Origin: Paracoccus homiensis
GTDB lineage: Bacteria > Pseudomonadota > Alphaproteobacteria > Rhodobacterales > Rhodobacteraceae
Direction of reading: 5' to 3'
Length of the DNA stretch: 64,000 bases
Assembly (NCBI RefSeq): GCF_900111675.1
Contig: NZ_FOHO01000007.1
Location: 62,001 to 126,000, forward strand
Made by a program: the position numbers and the translations under genes. Below are positions 36,816 to 45,763 of this stretch, piece by piece (the first letter of the stretch is position 1; every line of letters begins with the position of its first letter). The notes below the pieces were generated by a model. It ran no database searches and was not told where the DNA came from. It saw nothing but the letters and a program-made list of their open reading frames with translations.

Positions 36816-36837
36816 ATCCGGCTGCGGCCGGATTTTT
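36816..36837 (+). terminator. Intrinsic terminator after tRNA-Ser
   Basis: Stem ATCCGGC/GCCGGAT (36816-36822, 36827-36833) with a TGCG loop and TTTTT. Confidence 0.85.
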
Positions 36838-36853
36838 CCGTTGTTTTCGAGGG

Positions 36854-37060
36854 TTATGCGGGAGGGGCTGAGCACCGAAGCCAAGGGCACGTGGCCCGAA
36901 AGGGGTCTCTCAGGGCCGATCTTCTCCGGACCTCATGACTGCATGAATTTGGTGAATAGCTTTCAAGCATCTGGAATAGCGAAGTTTTTCCGAGACCAGT
37001 GCTGGACACTTCGACGCCGGTGGCATTCGCAAGATGGAACATAAATCGAACTAGTACCAT
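36854..37060 (-). CDS. Doubtful 68-residue ORF behind the PLD-like gene
   Basis: Its ATG overlaps the stop of the upstream gene as TGATG, exactly like the junction between the ATPase and the PLD-like gene. The protein shows no recognised domain and its C-terminal part is of odd composition. It may be a remnant left by an insertion at a duplicated junction, or not a gene at all. Confidence 0.2.
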   Translation of the reverse strand: MVLVRFMFHLANATGVEVSSTGLGKTSLFQMLESYSPNSCSHEVRRRSALRDPFRATCPWLRCSAPPA

Positions 37061-37071
37061 CAGAACAGTTC
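37058..37071. repeat. 14-bp direct repeat, copy 1
   Basis: CATCAGAACAGTTC at the stop of the PLD-like gene, identical to 37990-38003 in the same orientation. Confidence 0.8.
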
Positions 37072-37992
37072 GGTACTTCCGTCGTCGCGGATGCGCACAG
37101 CCGATCCAGCACGAGCATAAGCCGTTGATCCGTCTGCAAACCGCCTCCGGATCCCCTGAGAGTGTTCGAAATTCAGCAGGGTGAATGCAGCGGACTCCGT
37201 GGGACCATCCGCCGATAGACCTGCGCCGATCATTATCCCGCCAAGGTCTGTCAGAACGAAGCGGTCGTGGAAGTCTTCACCTCCTCGTATCTGCGACCAT
37301 GCATAGAGCTCCAAACAATAGCCGGGTGGTAGCAGTCCCTTAACTTGAGCGGCTCCGTCTCGGGCGAGGAGCGCAGGCGGGGGACGAGAATTGTGATCAC
37401 GGAAGTGGATTCTGATCGCCTTGGACGACCCAAAACCACCGGCAAGCCGAGCAAGCAGGCAGACCAGTGGAGCGAGATAGTTGCCCTCCGTTGGTCGAAG
37501 GTCGAAAAACGGGTCGACGATATCGACCTCCTTGGACACCGCAGTGATGGTGTAAAGGGCGCCGGCAATTTCATCTGCCGTCCTGATCACGTCACAACTG
37601 GTCACTGCTCCAAAGAGCGGATGCCCATCTGAGCAATCGTCTGGCTGCATGGCCTCGGCGCAGGCCGTCCTGCCAGCGTCGCATATGATCGCCTTGAAGG
37701 GTCGATTGGCGTGTTCGCGTAGGGCGTTGCCTAACCAGTCCGCATCGTGGTCATAGGTGCGGTTGAAATCGACGACCTTGTGCTTCGAGTCGCGCAAACG
37801 TTCGACAATGTCAGTCATTCGAACGTCGGGAACGCCGGCTTCTCGTGCTGCCTGTATGACCTTCCTTTCCCATTTTGCTGGGAGGCGAGAGATTAGCCGA
37901 CCCTTGTCAGCACCGAAGCGATCGATCAGGTCCTTGAAGGTTCGCCAGTCCGAGCCGATGGCTGCAGGCTCTACCGCGTATTCCGACAGCAT
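37060..37992 (-). CDS. PLD-like protein, partner of the DUF3696 ATPase (candidate defence effector)
   Basis: A 310-residue protein with no name I can give. The C-terminal half has alternating strands (EVDIVDPFFDL, AIRIHFRDH, YCLELYAWSQI). The motif HDRFVLTDLGGIMIGAGL then follows from His242, with Arg244, Asp249 and Gly256. This fits the phospholipase-D pattern HxKx4Dx6G with Arg for Lys, and recalls the PLD-like domain found C-terminal to MIT domains. Only one such motif is present, so a dimer would be needed for catalysis. The N-terminal 130 residues are predicted mostly helical and unassigned. Its ATG overlaps the ATPase stop (TGATG). A nuclease or membrane-lipid effector is inference; a catalytically dead fold is also possible. 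Confidence 0.72.
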   Translation of the reverse strand: MLSEYAVEPAAIGSDWRTFKDLIDRFGADKGRLISRLPAKWERKVIQAAREAGVPDVRMTDIVERLRDSKHKVVDFNRTYDHDADWLGNALREHANRPFKAIICDAGRTACAEAMQPDDCSDGHPLFGAVTSCDVIRTADEIAGALYTITAVSKEVDIVDPFFDLRPTEGNYLAPLVCLLARLAGGFGSSKAIRIHFRDHNSRPPPALLARDGAAQVKGLLPPGYCLELYAWSQIRGGEDFHDRFVLTDLGGIMIGAGLSADGPTESAAFTLLNFEHSQGIRRRFADGSTAYARAGSAVRIRDDGSTELF

Positions 37993-38003
37993 CAGAACAG
38001 TTC
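37990..38003. repeat. 14-bp direct repeat, copy 2
   Basis: CATCAGAACAGTTC at the ATPase stop/PLD-like start junction, 932 bases from copy 1. The two copies bound the PLD-like gene. Confidence 0.8.
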
Positions 38004-39686
38004 CTCGGCCCGTTCCGCGAAGAAGCCGTGCGGCCATCGGTCTACGAAATCACCGTCTGGGCTCACGCGAAGGGGCCGGAAGCGCACACCCTCAACCGAA
38101 GACTCGACGTAGATCACGGAAAGGTCGTTGGGCGTCAGTCCGAGCACGCCGGGCGGCACCTCACCCTCGGTCTGCTCCCGCACGCGGCGAAGAAGCCGCA
38201 GCATGATGTGCTCGCTGTGTGTCTCAATGAGCAGGGTCTTTCCGGAGGTAAGCTTGTCCTCGTCGCCAGTCGCGGCCTTGATGAACAGGTCGCCCATGCC
38301 AACCTGGATGGCGGGATGAACATGAAGCTCCGGCTGTTCGATCCCGAGAACGCCGTCCTGCTTCCGCAATGAAGCGACGATCACCGGGACCATCTGCGAG
38401 ATGCCGACGCCCACGTCGCCCGGTGCAACCAGGATACCCTTCTCGAAGTCCCGCAGTGCGATCTCTGTTCGCGTAGCGAGGCTGAGGTAAAGCTCCTGCA
38501 ACTCGCCGATGTCGTCGTCGTTGAGGCCGCGCTCAAACATCTGGTGCATGGCGCTGGGGACCGGGATTTCTTTGAATTCCACCCGCTCCAGCCGGTATGT
38601 GGTTCTCAGCCGCTCTTCTCCGGAGAGCCAGGCGTTGACCTCGTCCATGAGATCGCCGCGACGGTCGTTGTAGAGCAGATCCCAAGCAGCCAGACCATGC
38701 GCCCAGCGAGCCTCATCCGGCGTCACCTGCGGGCGATAGCTGCGGGTCGGGATATCGCGCAGCGGGCCAATATAGGTCATCTGCATCAGGTGATCGCGGA
38801 CAAGCCGAGCCGGGCCGAGGATCATTTCGGAGAGAAGCGCCCGTAGGCCGTTGACGCGCGGCGTCCGCTCTTCCAGCTCGGCCTTCCTCACGTCCGGGTC
38901 GCGGATATCGAGGATGAGGTCGCGATCCAGCGGAGGCAGTGCGCCCTGCTCGGTGCCAACGGCGATGCGCAGTTGGTCATCGGGCGTGTCTGGCGTCGAA
39001 CGGTCGGCGGCGGCTTCGCGTGCGAGCGACCAGATCTCGTCCTCGAGTGGGGATCCCATGGAGAGGTCTTCATCGCCGTCCTCGGGCATATCGTCCGGAA
39101 GCACGGCGCGCCGCAGGAGCGGGTGGGCAAAGTTGAAGTCGGTCAGCTGTGCCCGGCCCTCTATAGGGGGCGAAACGATGGCTGCGAGAGGTTCGCCGTC
39201 CAACTCGATCGCGAGACGCGAGACGTAAGCCGCCTGCTCGAGCGCGCTCCAGCGGATGTCGACTTCAAGGCCGACGTCCTGGACGATGGCGTAGTCGCGA
39301 TAATCGTCGCTTTCGCCAATCAGGTAACGGACGGGGAGTTCGCCGAACTCGGCATCTCCCATCGAGAGACCGGCGTTCAGCGGCAGGATGTCGGAGCCCT
39401 GTTCATCCGAGAGGTCAAGAACGACCTTTAGGATCACGGGGCGGTCGAGCTCGTGGTTGTGGACAAGCGTTGCGAAGCCTCCCAGGTCGATGAGCCCGCC
39501 AGCGATCGTCCGATCGGGATCAACGTTTCCGCGTTCGAGGATTTCGCGCAGATAGTGCAGCGCCTGAAGGATCGTGCTCTTACCTGCGCTGTTTGGGCCG
39601 AAGAGCAATGTAATGGGCCGCAGGTCAATCCTCTGCCGCACCCCGATGCCTTTGAAGTTCTCAATCTCGATCCGGGTGAAACGCAT
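37992..39686 (-). CDS. AAA family ATPase, DUF3696 type
   Basis: A 564-residue SMC/ABC-like ATPase. The N terminus MRFTRIEIENFKGIG leads to Walker A GPNSAGKST (residues 30-38). A long central insertion follows at about 140-330. The Walker B region is DGVLGIEQPELHVHPAIQ and the downstream TLLIETHSEHIMLRLLRR is typical of OLD-like ATPases. The C-terminal DUF3696 signature is DFVDRWPHGFFAERAEELF. No TOPRIM nuclease domain is seen, so any nuclease activity must come from a partner, for which the overlapping PLD-like gene is the candidate. It starts 9 bases after the hsdS stop and so belongs to the restriction operon. Confidence 0.85.
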   Translation of the reverse strand: MRFTRIEIENFKGIGVRQRIDLRPITLLFGPNSAGKSTILQALHYLREILERGNVDPDRTIAGGLIDLGGFATLVHNHELDRPVILKVVLDLSDEQGSDILPLNAGLSMGDAEFGELPVRYLIGESDDYRDYAIVQDVGLEVDIRWSALEQAAYVSRLAIELDGEPLAAIVSPPIEGRAQLTDFNFAHPLLRRAVLPDDMPEDGDEDLSMGSPLEDEIWSLAREAAADRSTPDTPDDQLRIAVGTEQGALPPLDRDLILDIRDPDVRKAELEERTPRVNGLRALLSEMILGPARLVRDHLMQMTYIGPLRDIPTRSYRPQVTPDEARWAHGLAAWDLLYNDRRGDLMDEVNAWLSGEERLRTTYRLERVEFKEIPVPSAMHQMFERGLNDDDIGELQELYLSLATRTEIALRDFEKGILVAPGDVGVGISQMVPVIVASLRKQDGVLGIEQPELHVHPAIQVGMGDLFIKAATGDEDKLTSGKTLLIETHSEHIMLRLLRRVREQTEGEVPPGVLGLTPNDLSVIYVESSVEGVRFRPLRVSPDGDFVDRWPHGFFAERAEELF

Positions 39687-39695
39687 GACCGACCC

Positions 39696-40847
39696 TCAAA
39701 GCTCACCACGAAAAGCGCTCGTGATGAGCGAGTCGAAAAATGCGTTGCAATCTCTCTGTGACTCTTCCAAGCGCCCGCCAAGCGACGTCGTTCGCGAAAA
39801 GAAGTTCCCAAAATCACGCTGCTCCTCGGGAGACGGTTTAAGAAATTTGATCTCTTGGAACTTCCCCTTGCTCACCATTCCCTTCATCGAGTTGGTCGAA
39901 GCAGCCTGAACAAGGCTCTTCGAGACAAGGAACTGACAATAGAGGAAGAAGGGATCAGTCTCGTGGCCTGGGATCACAGCGTTAATTTGCTGGTTGAATG
40001 CGACTTCTCTGTCGGCCAACGCGGCATTTCCTATCACACTAGGGCTCCCAGCGATGCACGTCACAAGAGTGGAGCCAGCTGGAGCTGTCCGACCAATTTT
40101 TCGCCCGACTTCGCTGAGCCACTCCTCTGCGGGCGTCAAAAAATGGCTCGGAGTATTGATGTTGTCAGATTTAATCCACTCAATATTTTTGCCAAAGTTC
40201 GATGGGTTCTTTCGCGGCGGGGTGTTTCCCGTGACTACTTTCCCAAATTCTTTGATCGGCGCGGTCGGCAGTTTCTTGGGATTTGTTGCGGCATTTCCGA
40301 ATCTGGAAACGAACTCTGACACAATCAATTCATGCAGAGACTGAAGCGAAAGTGAGCGTTTCCGCTTTACATTATCTGCCTTGTCCAGGATTGCTGCTAA
40401 GCGTTTCTGCTGCCCAATATCCGGGATGCTTGGAAGCAGAATTTCCCTAAGCCCTGAAAGTGTAAGCGCTTTTTGGGTTGCGCCGGTGCAACGTTTGTCC
40501 TTTTCGAATTGAAATTGGGGGCTTCTTAGGAACCAGAAAAGGAATCTGGAATCCAGAACATCTCGCTTCGCGCGGAGATTGAAGAAGCCAGTTGAAAAAA
40601 TGGCGCTTTCGGTCCTACAGTTCACATGCACCACTTTGTCGGTCGCTTGCATCTTTGCAAACAGAACATCATTTTGCTGTGCAACCAAGTTTGCACGAGA
40701 TGGGCGACCATCGAACGTTACCTCTGTCCCGTCTAGGAGGTCAGATCCGTTGACGTCTGCAGTAGCAAAGTACTGCTTTGTGCCAGCGAACTCAGCTGGT
40801 CCGCTCGCTACGGCATCCGCAACGTCAAGAATGGGGACACTCTTCAT
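39696..40847 (-). CDS. hsdS: Type I restriction-modification specificity subunit HsdS
   Basis: A 383-residue HsdS that sets the DNA target of the type I complex. Two target-recognition domains, each followed by a conserved helix, are visible. The first ends at [31 protein letters not shown] (about residues 140-175) and the second at [28 protein letters not shown]. The start overlaps the hsdM stop (ATGA). Base composition is much less GC-rich than the flanking genes, which fits frequent exchange of recognition domains. Target sequence cannot be predicted. Confidence 0.9.
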   Translation of the reverse strand: MKSVPILDVADAVASGPAEFAGTKQYFATADVNGSDLLDGTEVTFDGRPSRANLVAQQNDVLFAKMQATDKVVHVNCRTESAIFSTGFFNLRAKRDVLDSRFLFWFLRSPQFQFEKDKRCTGATQKALTLSGLREILLPSIPDIGQQKRLAAILDKADNVKRKRSLSLQSLHELIVSEFVSRFGNAATNPKKLPTAPIKEFGKVVTGNTPPRKNPSNFGKNIEWIKSDNINTPSHFLTPAEEWLSEVGRKIGRTAPAGSTLVTCIAGSPSVIGNAALADREVAFNQQINAVIPGHETDPFFLYCQFLVSKSLVQAASTNSMKGMVSKGKFQEIKFLKPSPEEQRDFGNFFSRTTSLGGRLEESQRDCNAFFDSLITSAFRGEL

Positions 40848-42367
40848 ACTAGCAGCGCCTCGATATCAGAAATTTCTGACGCAATTTCTTCGTTCAGTTT
40901 GATGATTCGATCGAGGATTAACTGCGGTGCCTCACGCTCCTCCTCTTCATGCGGCCTGTCAAAGTACCGTTTGAACGATAGGTCATAGCCGTTCTGGCGA
41001 ATTTCGTCTGCAGGCACGAAGAAAGCCTGCGAGCTTCGATCCCCATCAACTTGAGGATCACGAGACCGCCAGCGGGCGAGGCAGTCCGGCAGATCATTCT
41101 CTGCTACCGGTTCCCTTTTGTCGTCGAGGGATAGACCATCGGCCTTGAGGTCATAGAAGAATACATTGTCGGTCCGCCCACCTTTGGTGAAGACCAAGAT
41201 GCCGGTGGACACGCCTGCATATGGCTTGAACACGCCGCTGGGCAGCGAAATCACGGCCTCCAGCTGGTTCTGGTCCACCAGGAGCTGACGCAGCTGACGA
41301 TGCGCGCCAGAGGAGCCGAACAAGACACCGTCGGGCACGATGGTCGCTGACCGGCCGCCGGTGTTCAGCATACGTAGGATCAGCGCGATAAAGAGCAGCT
41401 CGGTCTTCTTCGTCTTGACCTGACGGAGGAGTCCCGAGTGCACATCCTCGAAATCGAGGCTGCCCTTGAAGGGCGGGTTGGCGAGGATGACGTCGAAACC
41501 CTCGCTCGCCTGCCTCGGAAACTTGTCCGTGAAGCCGGTGCTCAGCGTGTCCTGATAGTGGATGTCAGGATCGTCGACACCGTGCAGCATGAGGTTCATC
41601 GCCGCGATCCGCAGCATGGTGGCGTCGAAGTCGAAGCCATGGAACATGCTGCTTCGGATGTGCTCACGTTGGTCCTCGAGCAGGTCGCCGGTGAAGATCT
41701 TCTCGACCGCGCCGGTCTCGGGGTCCTTCTCCTCGATCACCGCCTCGGGCGAGGTATAGGTCTCGAGCAGATACTCCATGACGCTCACGAGGAAGCCGCC
41801 GGTGCCGCAGGCGGGATCGCCGATCACGTCGGTCGGCTTGGGCTCCAGCATGTCGACCATCAATCGAATGATGTGCCGCGGCGTGCGGAACTGCCCGTTG
41901 ATGCCGGCCGTGGTCAGCTTGCTGAGCAGGTACTCGTAGAGGTCGCCCTTCGTGTCGCCCTCAGTCAGCGGCAGTTCGTGGATCATGTTCACGGCCTTCA
42001 CCAGAAGTCCGGGCTTCTGGATCATCAGCTGCGCGTCCTTCATGAACTCGGCGAAGGCCGTGCCGCTGGCGACAGTGGTGCGGAAGTGCGGGAAAACCTT
42101 GTCGCGCACGAGGGGAAGCATCCGCTCGGATCCCAGGTGCCGGAACTGCGACCAGCGCAGGTGCTGCTCGTCCTCCTTGAAGCGGCGCTGGAAAGGTTTG
42201 CCCGTCCGCTTCTGGCGGTTCTCGTCCCGCGCCTCGTTGATGTCGAGGAGGCGCGCGTACATCAGGAACGTGATCTGCTCGATCACCGTCAGCGGGTTGG
42301 TTATCCCGCCCTGCCAGAATTCCGTCCAGAGCGCGTCGACGCGCCGCTTGAGCTCACCCGTGACCAT
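40844..42367 (-). CDS. hsdM: Type I restriction-modification methyltransferase subunit HsdM
   Basis: A 507-residue adenine methyltransferase. It has an N-terminal helical domain ([21 protein letters not shown]), SAM-binding motif [19 protein letters not shown] and catalytic motif IV ANPPFKG. HsdM2S modifies one adenine per strand of the target, and with HsdR the complex cuts unmodified DNA. Its ATG follows directly on the TAA of hsdR (TAAATG). Confidence 0.95.
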   Translation of the reverse strand: MVTGELKRRVDALWTEFWQGGITNPLTVIEQITFLMYARLLDINEARDENRQKRTGKPFQRRFKEDEQHLRWSQFRHLGSERMLPLVRDKVFPHFRTTVASGTAFAEFMKDAQLMIQKPGLLVKAVNMIHELPLTEGDTKGDLYEYLLSKLTTAGINGQFRTPRHIIRLMVDMLEPKPTDVIGDPACGTGGFLVSVMEYLLETYTSPEAVIEEKDPETGAVEKIFTGDLLEDQREHIRSSMFHGFDFDATMLRIAAMNLMLHGVDDPDIHYQDTLSTGFTDKFPRQASEGFDVILANPPFKGSLDFEDVHSGLLRQVKTKKTELLFIALILRMLNTGGRSATIVPDGVLFGSSGAHRQLRQLLVDQNQLEAVISLPSGVFKPYAGVSTGILVFTKGGRTDNVFFYDLKADGLSLDDKREPVAENDLPDCLARWRSRDPQVDGDRSSQAFFVPADEIRQNGYDLSFKRYFDRPHEEEEREAPQLILDRIIKLNEEIASEISDIEALLV

Positions 42368-45300
42368 TTATGATTTCCTCTCGTTCGGGTTGTCGTCCGG
42401 GCGCTCCTCGGCCAGAGGGCCGAAGGAGCGCACGATGTTGATGAGATCGGTGAGGTCGGCCTCGTCCTCGAACACGCCGTCCGGTCCGTCGGCGTCGACC
42501 ACAGTGAAAGGATCGTCGTAGAGCCGCTCGACCTCGATGGTGCCGTACCGCGCGATGTGGTTTTGAAGCAGTGCGAGGAAGCGTGTCTGCTTCGCGCTCA
42601 GCTTTGGATGCTTCTGGACGAAGGCGGTGAACTTCTCTCGCACCGCCTCGGGATCCATCCCGACGATCATCCGGATAGCGAGATAGAGCGGACCAGCGGT
42701 CTCGCTGAAGAACTCCTCAAGGTGCTCGCGCCGCACGTCCGGGTGCTGCGTCAGAATGAGCGACACGAGCGAGTCGATTTCGCGGTCGGACACGGCCTCG
42801 CCGGCGCGGATCTTCTTGAGGACCGGGTTGGTCTCGAAGTGCTTTTTGAGCTCCGCTTCGACGATCTGCTGGTAGGCTTTCATGTCGACAGATTTCAGGC
42901 TTGCCGAGCGACGAGCGTACTGCATCTGCCCGGCATCCTCGGTAATATCGACCACCTTCGGGGGAATGCCCTTCGAGCCACCCCTGGCGCGATGATGCAT
43001 GATCTCACGAAGCTGGAGGCGTGCATCCTCCAGATCAGCGACCGTTACATCCTGCCAGAAGACATCAGACTTCACGCGCTTGATGACTTCGGCCTTCTCG
43101 CGCACCGGGTTCAAGTGCATCTGGAGAGATGCCAGGCGGTCAAGGAGTTCGATCTTCAGATCGGAAATCTCACCCGAGCCACGAAGCACCGCAATCTGCA
43201 TGCGCGCGATAAGTAGGTCGAGTGCAAGGGCGTCACCAAAGCCACGAATGTTTCGCCATTGCATCAACGGGGCGATCTCTTGGCGCAGCCTGGCGACCGT
43301 CGCTGGGGCAAATGCCTTTAATACCTCAGGACGAGATAGCGCGCGCTTCTCCTTCCATTTCTCCCGAACCGCGATGGATTCTTCCGGCAGGGCATTCATG
43401 TCTTGCTCCACCAGCTTGATGACAGCGTCGAAGGCCGCGATTTCGCTTTTCTGAAGGGCGATCTCCGCAACGTTCAGCCGCTCCTCGAAGACCAACTGAG
43501 CAAGCGGCTTGCCCTGCGTGGGCTCGGCAGGGCGATAGCCCATCTCGAAGCGAGCAAAATTGCCCCAATGGTCGAAGATGCGGAACACGGTCTTGTGCTG
43601 GCCGAGGCCGAACAGGTCCGGACAGAGACGCGTGCCTCGGCCAATCATTTGCCAGAACTTCACTGGCGATTTGACGGGCCTCGCGAAAACCAGGTTCACG
43701 ATCTCCGGGATGTCGATCCCGGTATCGAGCATGTCGACCGAGATCGCGATGGTCAGATCGTTGTTGGTACCTTCGCCCTTGAAATCGTCGATCAACTGCT
43801 CGGCACGCGGATCGTAGTTGTCGATCACCTGGCAGAACTTGCCGGCGTACTGCGGATACATTTCATCGAAGAGCTGACGCATCAGCATCGCATGCTGATG
43901 GTTGCGTGCAAAAATGATGCTCTTTCCTAGGATTTGTCCGGTCGCATCCTTGATCCCGTTTTCCATCAGGTTTCGGAGGATCGCGCGGTTGGTGTCCTTG
44001 TTGTAGATGACCTTGTCGATCTGCTCTGACGAGAAGTCATACTGCGCCGGGTCCTCCCCCTGGTCTTCGAGCTCCTGGATCTGCTGCGGCGACAGGCCAT
44101 CGAGGGTGATGCCGTCGCGGAGAAACTGCGTCGTGTGCTCATAGACCTCGAATGGGGTCAGGTAGCCTTCCTGAACCGCCTGTTCGAGATCGTAATTCGA
44201 CGTGGGAAGCTGCCCTTCGCACCCAAAGAGGCGGAAGGTGCTCCTCGTAACGAAGTCGACCGGCGTCGCGGTAAGCCCCACCTGATGACAGTCGAAATAG
44301 TGAAAGATGTCTCCGTAGACGTTGTAGATGCTTCGATGAGATTCATCCGCGATGATGAGGTCGAAGAAGCCAGGGTCAAAAGACTGGAAGACCTTTTGCA
44401 TCGCGGGGTAGGTCGCAAGGAAGACGCGCTCACTGGCGTTCGTCCTCACGCGTGATGTGATGATCCGCGTGGGCTCCGAAAGGAAATCGTTGAAGGCGTT
44501 CTTGGCCTGCTTCCTGAGTTCTTTGCGATCGCAGAGGAAGAGGACCCGCTTGACCCAACCGGCTTTGATCAGAAGGTCCGTCAACGCGATCGCAACGCGT
44601 GTCTTGCCTGTACCAGTGGCCTGAACCACCAGCGCCCGACGGTGCTTCTGTGAGAACCGCTCAGAAACTCTTTTGATCGCTTCGAGCTGGTACAGCCGAT
44701 CCACGATCTGATCGCTGATCGCGACTGTGTCGAGGGGCTGTTTGTTGTGCCGCTGGTAGTTGGCCAGATGCTGAAGGCTGTCCTTGGAGTAGAAGCCATA
44801 GAGCTTCCGCGGAGGAAAGTCCTGCGCGTCGTCCCAAATCCAGATGTCAAAGCCGTTCGTGTAGAAGATGACCGGGCGGTGCCCATACCGCTTTTCAAGG
44901 CTATCGGCATAGAGTTTCGCTTGATGCCGACCAAGCTCGGCATCGGTCGAGGTCTTCTTCGCCTCGATCACGGCCAGCGGGTTCCCGTTGTCATCCCACA
45001 GCACGTAATCGGCGTAGCCGATGCCCGTAGCCGTAGGTTGTCCGTCGACCTCGACTTCCTTGCCCACTTGGGTCGTGTTCTTGACGCCTTCTGCGATATC
45101 CCAGCCGACGCTCGCCAACATGCTATCGATGAGGCGCGTTCGGGTTTCTGCCTCGCTGAACTGAAGTTCATCGGCCGCTGCCTGTGCCGAGCTTGCTAGC
45201 TGCTTGAGCTCAGCCGCTTTCTTCTGGGCGGCGGTTGCTTTCGAGCGCGCTTCTTCGAGCTCCGAAAGCAGCGCGTCCATCTGCGCTTCCTGCGCCGCCA

Positions 45301-45763
45301 GTTTTTCGAGGACCTGGCGCCGTTCCCGCTCCTCAACCTGACCGGGAATGGCCGGCTGCTGGAAGACGGGAAGTTGGTCTGCTTTCGCTTTCCCATACCG
45401 AACACACATCCAGCGAGCGAGATCGTGTGCCTCCTTGAGCAGCCATAGCGCGTGTTGGCTCCTTACAGGTTCGCCATGCGCGGCTTTGTTGCCGTGCATC
45501 CGCAAAGCGTGGAGTTTGTCGAGCACAACCTTCGGCGTGATTGCAATGAAGGCGTCGTTCTTCAAGAGATCGACGAATGTGGGCAAGTCAGGCTTTGGCA
45601 GCCGGAGCTCGCGGTAGATATCCTTCGTCAGATTTTCTGCGAAGAGCCGAAGCTTGACGAGTGCGCTGGCAGGATCAGCGTGAGCATATGCTTCTGCAAA
45701 GGCGCCAAGACCTGCAAGTTCAGGCCAGCCGTCACGAAGGATCTCGAAATTGACAGACTTCAT
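42368..45763 (-). CDS. hsdR: Type I restriction endonuclease subunit HsdR
   Basis: A 1,131-residue HsdR. The order is a DUF4145-like N-terminal region (residues 1-130), a coiled coil (about 140-215), then a nuclease domain with GYADYVLWDDNGNPLAVIEAKK (Asp...Glu-x-Lys). The SF2 translocase follows, with Walker A ATGTGKTRVA, DESHRS and QMIGRGTRL, and a helical C-terminal region. It drags DNA past the bound complex and cuts it. The start overlaps the stop of the WYL regulator by 4 bases, so expression is tied to that gene. Confidence 0.94.
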   Translation of the reverse strand: MKSVNFEILRDGWPELAGLGAFAEAYAHADPASALVKLRLFAENLTKDIYRELRLPKPDLPTFVDLLKNDAFIAITPKVVLDKLHALRMHGNKAAHGEPVRSQHALWLLKEAHDLARWMCVRYGKAKADQLPVFQQPAIPGQVEERERRQVLEKLAAQEAQMDALLSELEEARSKATAAQKKAAELKQLASSAQAAADELQFSEAETRTRLIDSMLASVGWDIAEGVKNTTQVGKEVEVDGQPTATGIGYADYVLWDDNGNPLAVIEAKKTSTDAELGRHQAKLYADSLEKRYGHRPVIFYTNGFDIWIWDDAQDFPPRKLYGFYSKDSLQHLANYQRHNKQPLDTVAISDQIVDRLYQLEAIKRVSERFSQKHRRALVVQATGTGKTRVAIALTDLLIKAGWVKRVLFLCDRKELRKQAKNAFNDFLSEPTRIITSRVRTNASERVFLATYPAMQKVFQSFDPGFFDLIIADESHRSIYNVYGDIFHYFDCHQVGLTATPVDFVTRSTFRLFGCEGQLPTSNYDLEQAVQEGYLTPFEVYEHTTQFLRDGITLDGLSPQQIQELEDQGEDPAQYDFSSEQIDKVIYNKDTNRAILRNLMENGIKDATGQILGKSIIFARNHQHAMLMRQLFDEMYPQYAGKFCQVIDNYDPRAEQLIDDFKGEGTNNDLTIAISVDMLDTGIDIPEIVNLVFARPVKSPVKFWQMIGRGTRLCPDLFGLGQHKTVFRIFDHWGNFARFEMGYRPAEPTQGKPLAQLVFEERLNVAEIALQKSEIAAFDAVIKLVEQDMNALPEESIAVREKWKEKRALSRPEVLKAFAPATVARLRQEIAPLMQWRNIRGFGDALALDLLIARMQIAVLRGSGEISDLKIELLDRLASLQMHLNPVREKAEVIKRVKSDVFWQDVTVADLEDARLQLREIMHHRARGGSKGIPPKVVDITEDAGQMQYARRSASLKSVDMKAYQQIVEAELKKHFETNPVLKKIRAGEAVSDREIDSLVSLILTQHPDVRREHLEEFFSETAGPLYLAIRMIVGMDPEAVREKFTAFVQKHPKLSAKQTRFLALLQNHIARYGTIEVERLYDDPFTVVDADGPDGVFEDEADLTDLINIVRSFGPLAEERPDDNPNERKS

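Noticed and set aside
36832..36849. TTCGAGGGTT shortly after tRNA-Ser, similar to its T arm, as a possible att duplicate
   Set aside because: Only about ten bases match and the rest of the tRNA end is absent.
36706..37044. Open frame starting MAEWSKAHAWKVC
   Set aside because: It is the well-known false frame produced by a tRNA-Ser gene.
37992..39686. Gabija-type GajA (OLD nuclease) identity for the ATPase
   Set aside because: No TOPRIM domain, and the C terminus is DUF3696; the partner is not a UvrD-like helicase.
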